A stretch of 5,693 bases of DNA from an uncultured Clostridia bacterium. Its GTDB lineage: Bacteria; Bacillota; Clostridia; Christensenellales; Borkfalkiaceae. This document shows, piece after piece, positions 5,315-5,693 of this stretch. The DNA is taken from positions 1 through 5,693 of the forward strand of contig CANRCY010000095.1 of NCBI GenBank assembly GCA_947629225.1, written 5' to 3'. The notes below the pieces were generated by a model that was not told where the DNA came from, ran no database searches, and saw nothing but the letters and a program-made list of their open reading frames with translations. Positions within the stretch are counted from its first letter, which is position 1, and every line of letters begins with the position of its first letter. The translations under genes were made by a program, and so were the position numbers.

Positions 5315-5693
5315 ACTCTTTCACCTCTGCCTTGTCTTTCTTTTTGTTTTTCCCGTTTTCGGTGAGCTCTCTCAGCTTGATGTGCCCGTTCGAAACATAG
5401 GGATAGAAGAATTCGTTCAGACGTTGGACCCACGTTTCGAAGGTCGCGGCGCTCGAACGGCGCAGACGCAATTCGAGCTGTTTTTGTTCTTCTGCGGCGG
5501 CGCACAGCTCTTCGAGAGAGTTCTTGCCGCCCGCAAACAGCTTCCCGCAGATCTCCTTCCCGTAGCGGTAACCCGTATCGATCCGCGCCTTTAAGGTGTC
5601 GGAATAAAAATCGAAGGAGTGTTTGCGGTAAATCCCGTCCGAGATCGAAATGTCGAAATCAATGACGGGGATATTGTGGATGAGGACGGACAG
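5292..5693 (-). CDS. Unrecognised protein, C-terminal 133 residues only
   Basis: An open reading frame enters from the right edge and ends with TAA at 5294-5292. I do not recognise the family. The visible part begins LSVLIHNIPVIDFDISISDG, continues with a mixed-charge segment (YRYGKEICGKLFAGGKN), a Glu/Gln/Arg-rich probable helix (LEELCAAAEEQKQLELRLRR), a Trp/aromatic stretch (TFETWVQRLNEFFYPYVS), and a Lys-rich tail (ENGKNKKKDKAEVKEYVNQEMS). There is no clear membrane segment or zinc ribbon in this part. Codon use matches its neighbours. The last 23 bp overlap the start of the zinc-ribbon membrane protein gene, and the ribosome binding site of that gene lies inside this coding sequence, so the two are almost certainly co-transcribed. 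The start, promoter and N-terminus lie outside the window. Confidence 0.85.
   Translation of the reverse strand: MSVLIHNIPVIDFDISISDGIYRKHSFDFYSDTLKARIDTGYRYGKEICGKLFAGGKNSLEELCAAAEEQKQLELRLRRSSAATFETWVQRLNEFFYPYVSNGHIKLRELTENGKNKKKDKAEVKEYVNQEMS

Noticed and set aside
1..5693. CRISPR array, insertion sequence, prophage, tRNA/rRNA gene or defence system
   Set aside because: I looked for repeat-spacer patterns, transposase or integrase motifs, terminal repeats and tRNA-like folds and saw none. All stretches over 300 bases are covered by the listed genes.

Overview
The window looks like ordinary chromosome from a spore-forming member of the Firmicutes, probably an uncultured Clostridia lineage. 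The evidence is a sporulation gene (yunB), a clostridial-type MurG, TTGACA/TATAAT-type promoters, strong GGAGG-type ribosome binding sites, and coding sequence rich in G/C at third codon positions set against AT-rich intergenic gaps. The assignment is inference; no rRNA or other phylogenetic marker is present.

Layout. Positions 1-1189 (minus strand) hold a small charged 65-residue protein gene followed by tyrS (tyrosyl-tRNA synthetase), which is cut off by the window edge. tyrS has its own sigma-A-like promoter, and the -35 box of that promoter overlaps the stop codon of the small gene. Positions 1190-1293 are a divergent control region with a perfect 9-3-9 inverted repeat overlapping the promoter of the plus-strand genes. 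Positions 1294-3292 (plus) hold a WYL-domain transcriptional regulator and then murG, the lipid II-forming glycosyltransferase. Positions 3276-3956 (minus) hold yunB, whose 3' end overlaps that of murG by 17 bp. Positions 4016-5693 (minus) hold a three-gene unit: the end of an unrecognised protein, a zinc-ribbon protein with about six membrane segments, and a zinc-ribbon/TM2-domain protein. It ends at a clear intrinsic terminator.

How the parts relate. The WYL regulator probably controls its own promoter through the inverted repeat, and murG 46 nt downstream would be co-transcribed with it; the divergent small gene may respond to the same site. yunB has a good match to a sigma-E (mother-cell) promoter, but placed so close that the message would have almost no leader. 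The last three genes are tightly packed (one 23-bp overlap, one 54-nt gap), so they probably form one operon, of unknown function.

I found no mobile element, CRISPR array, RNA gene, defence locus or clearly novel multi-gene system. The more interesting signals are regulatory: the dyad, the hairpin in front of murG that reads as a terminator on the opposite strand, the murG/yunB overlap, and the yunB promoter placement.
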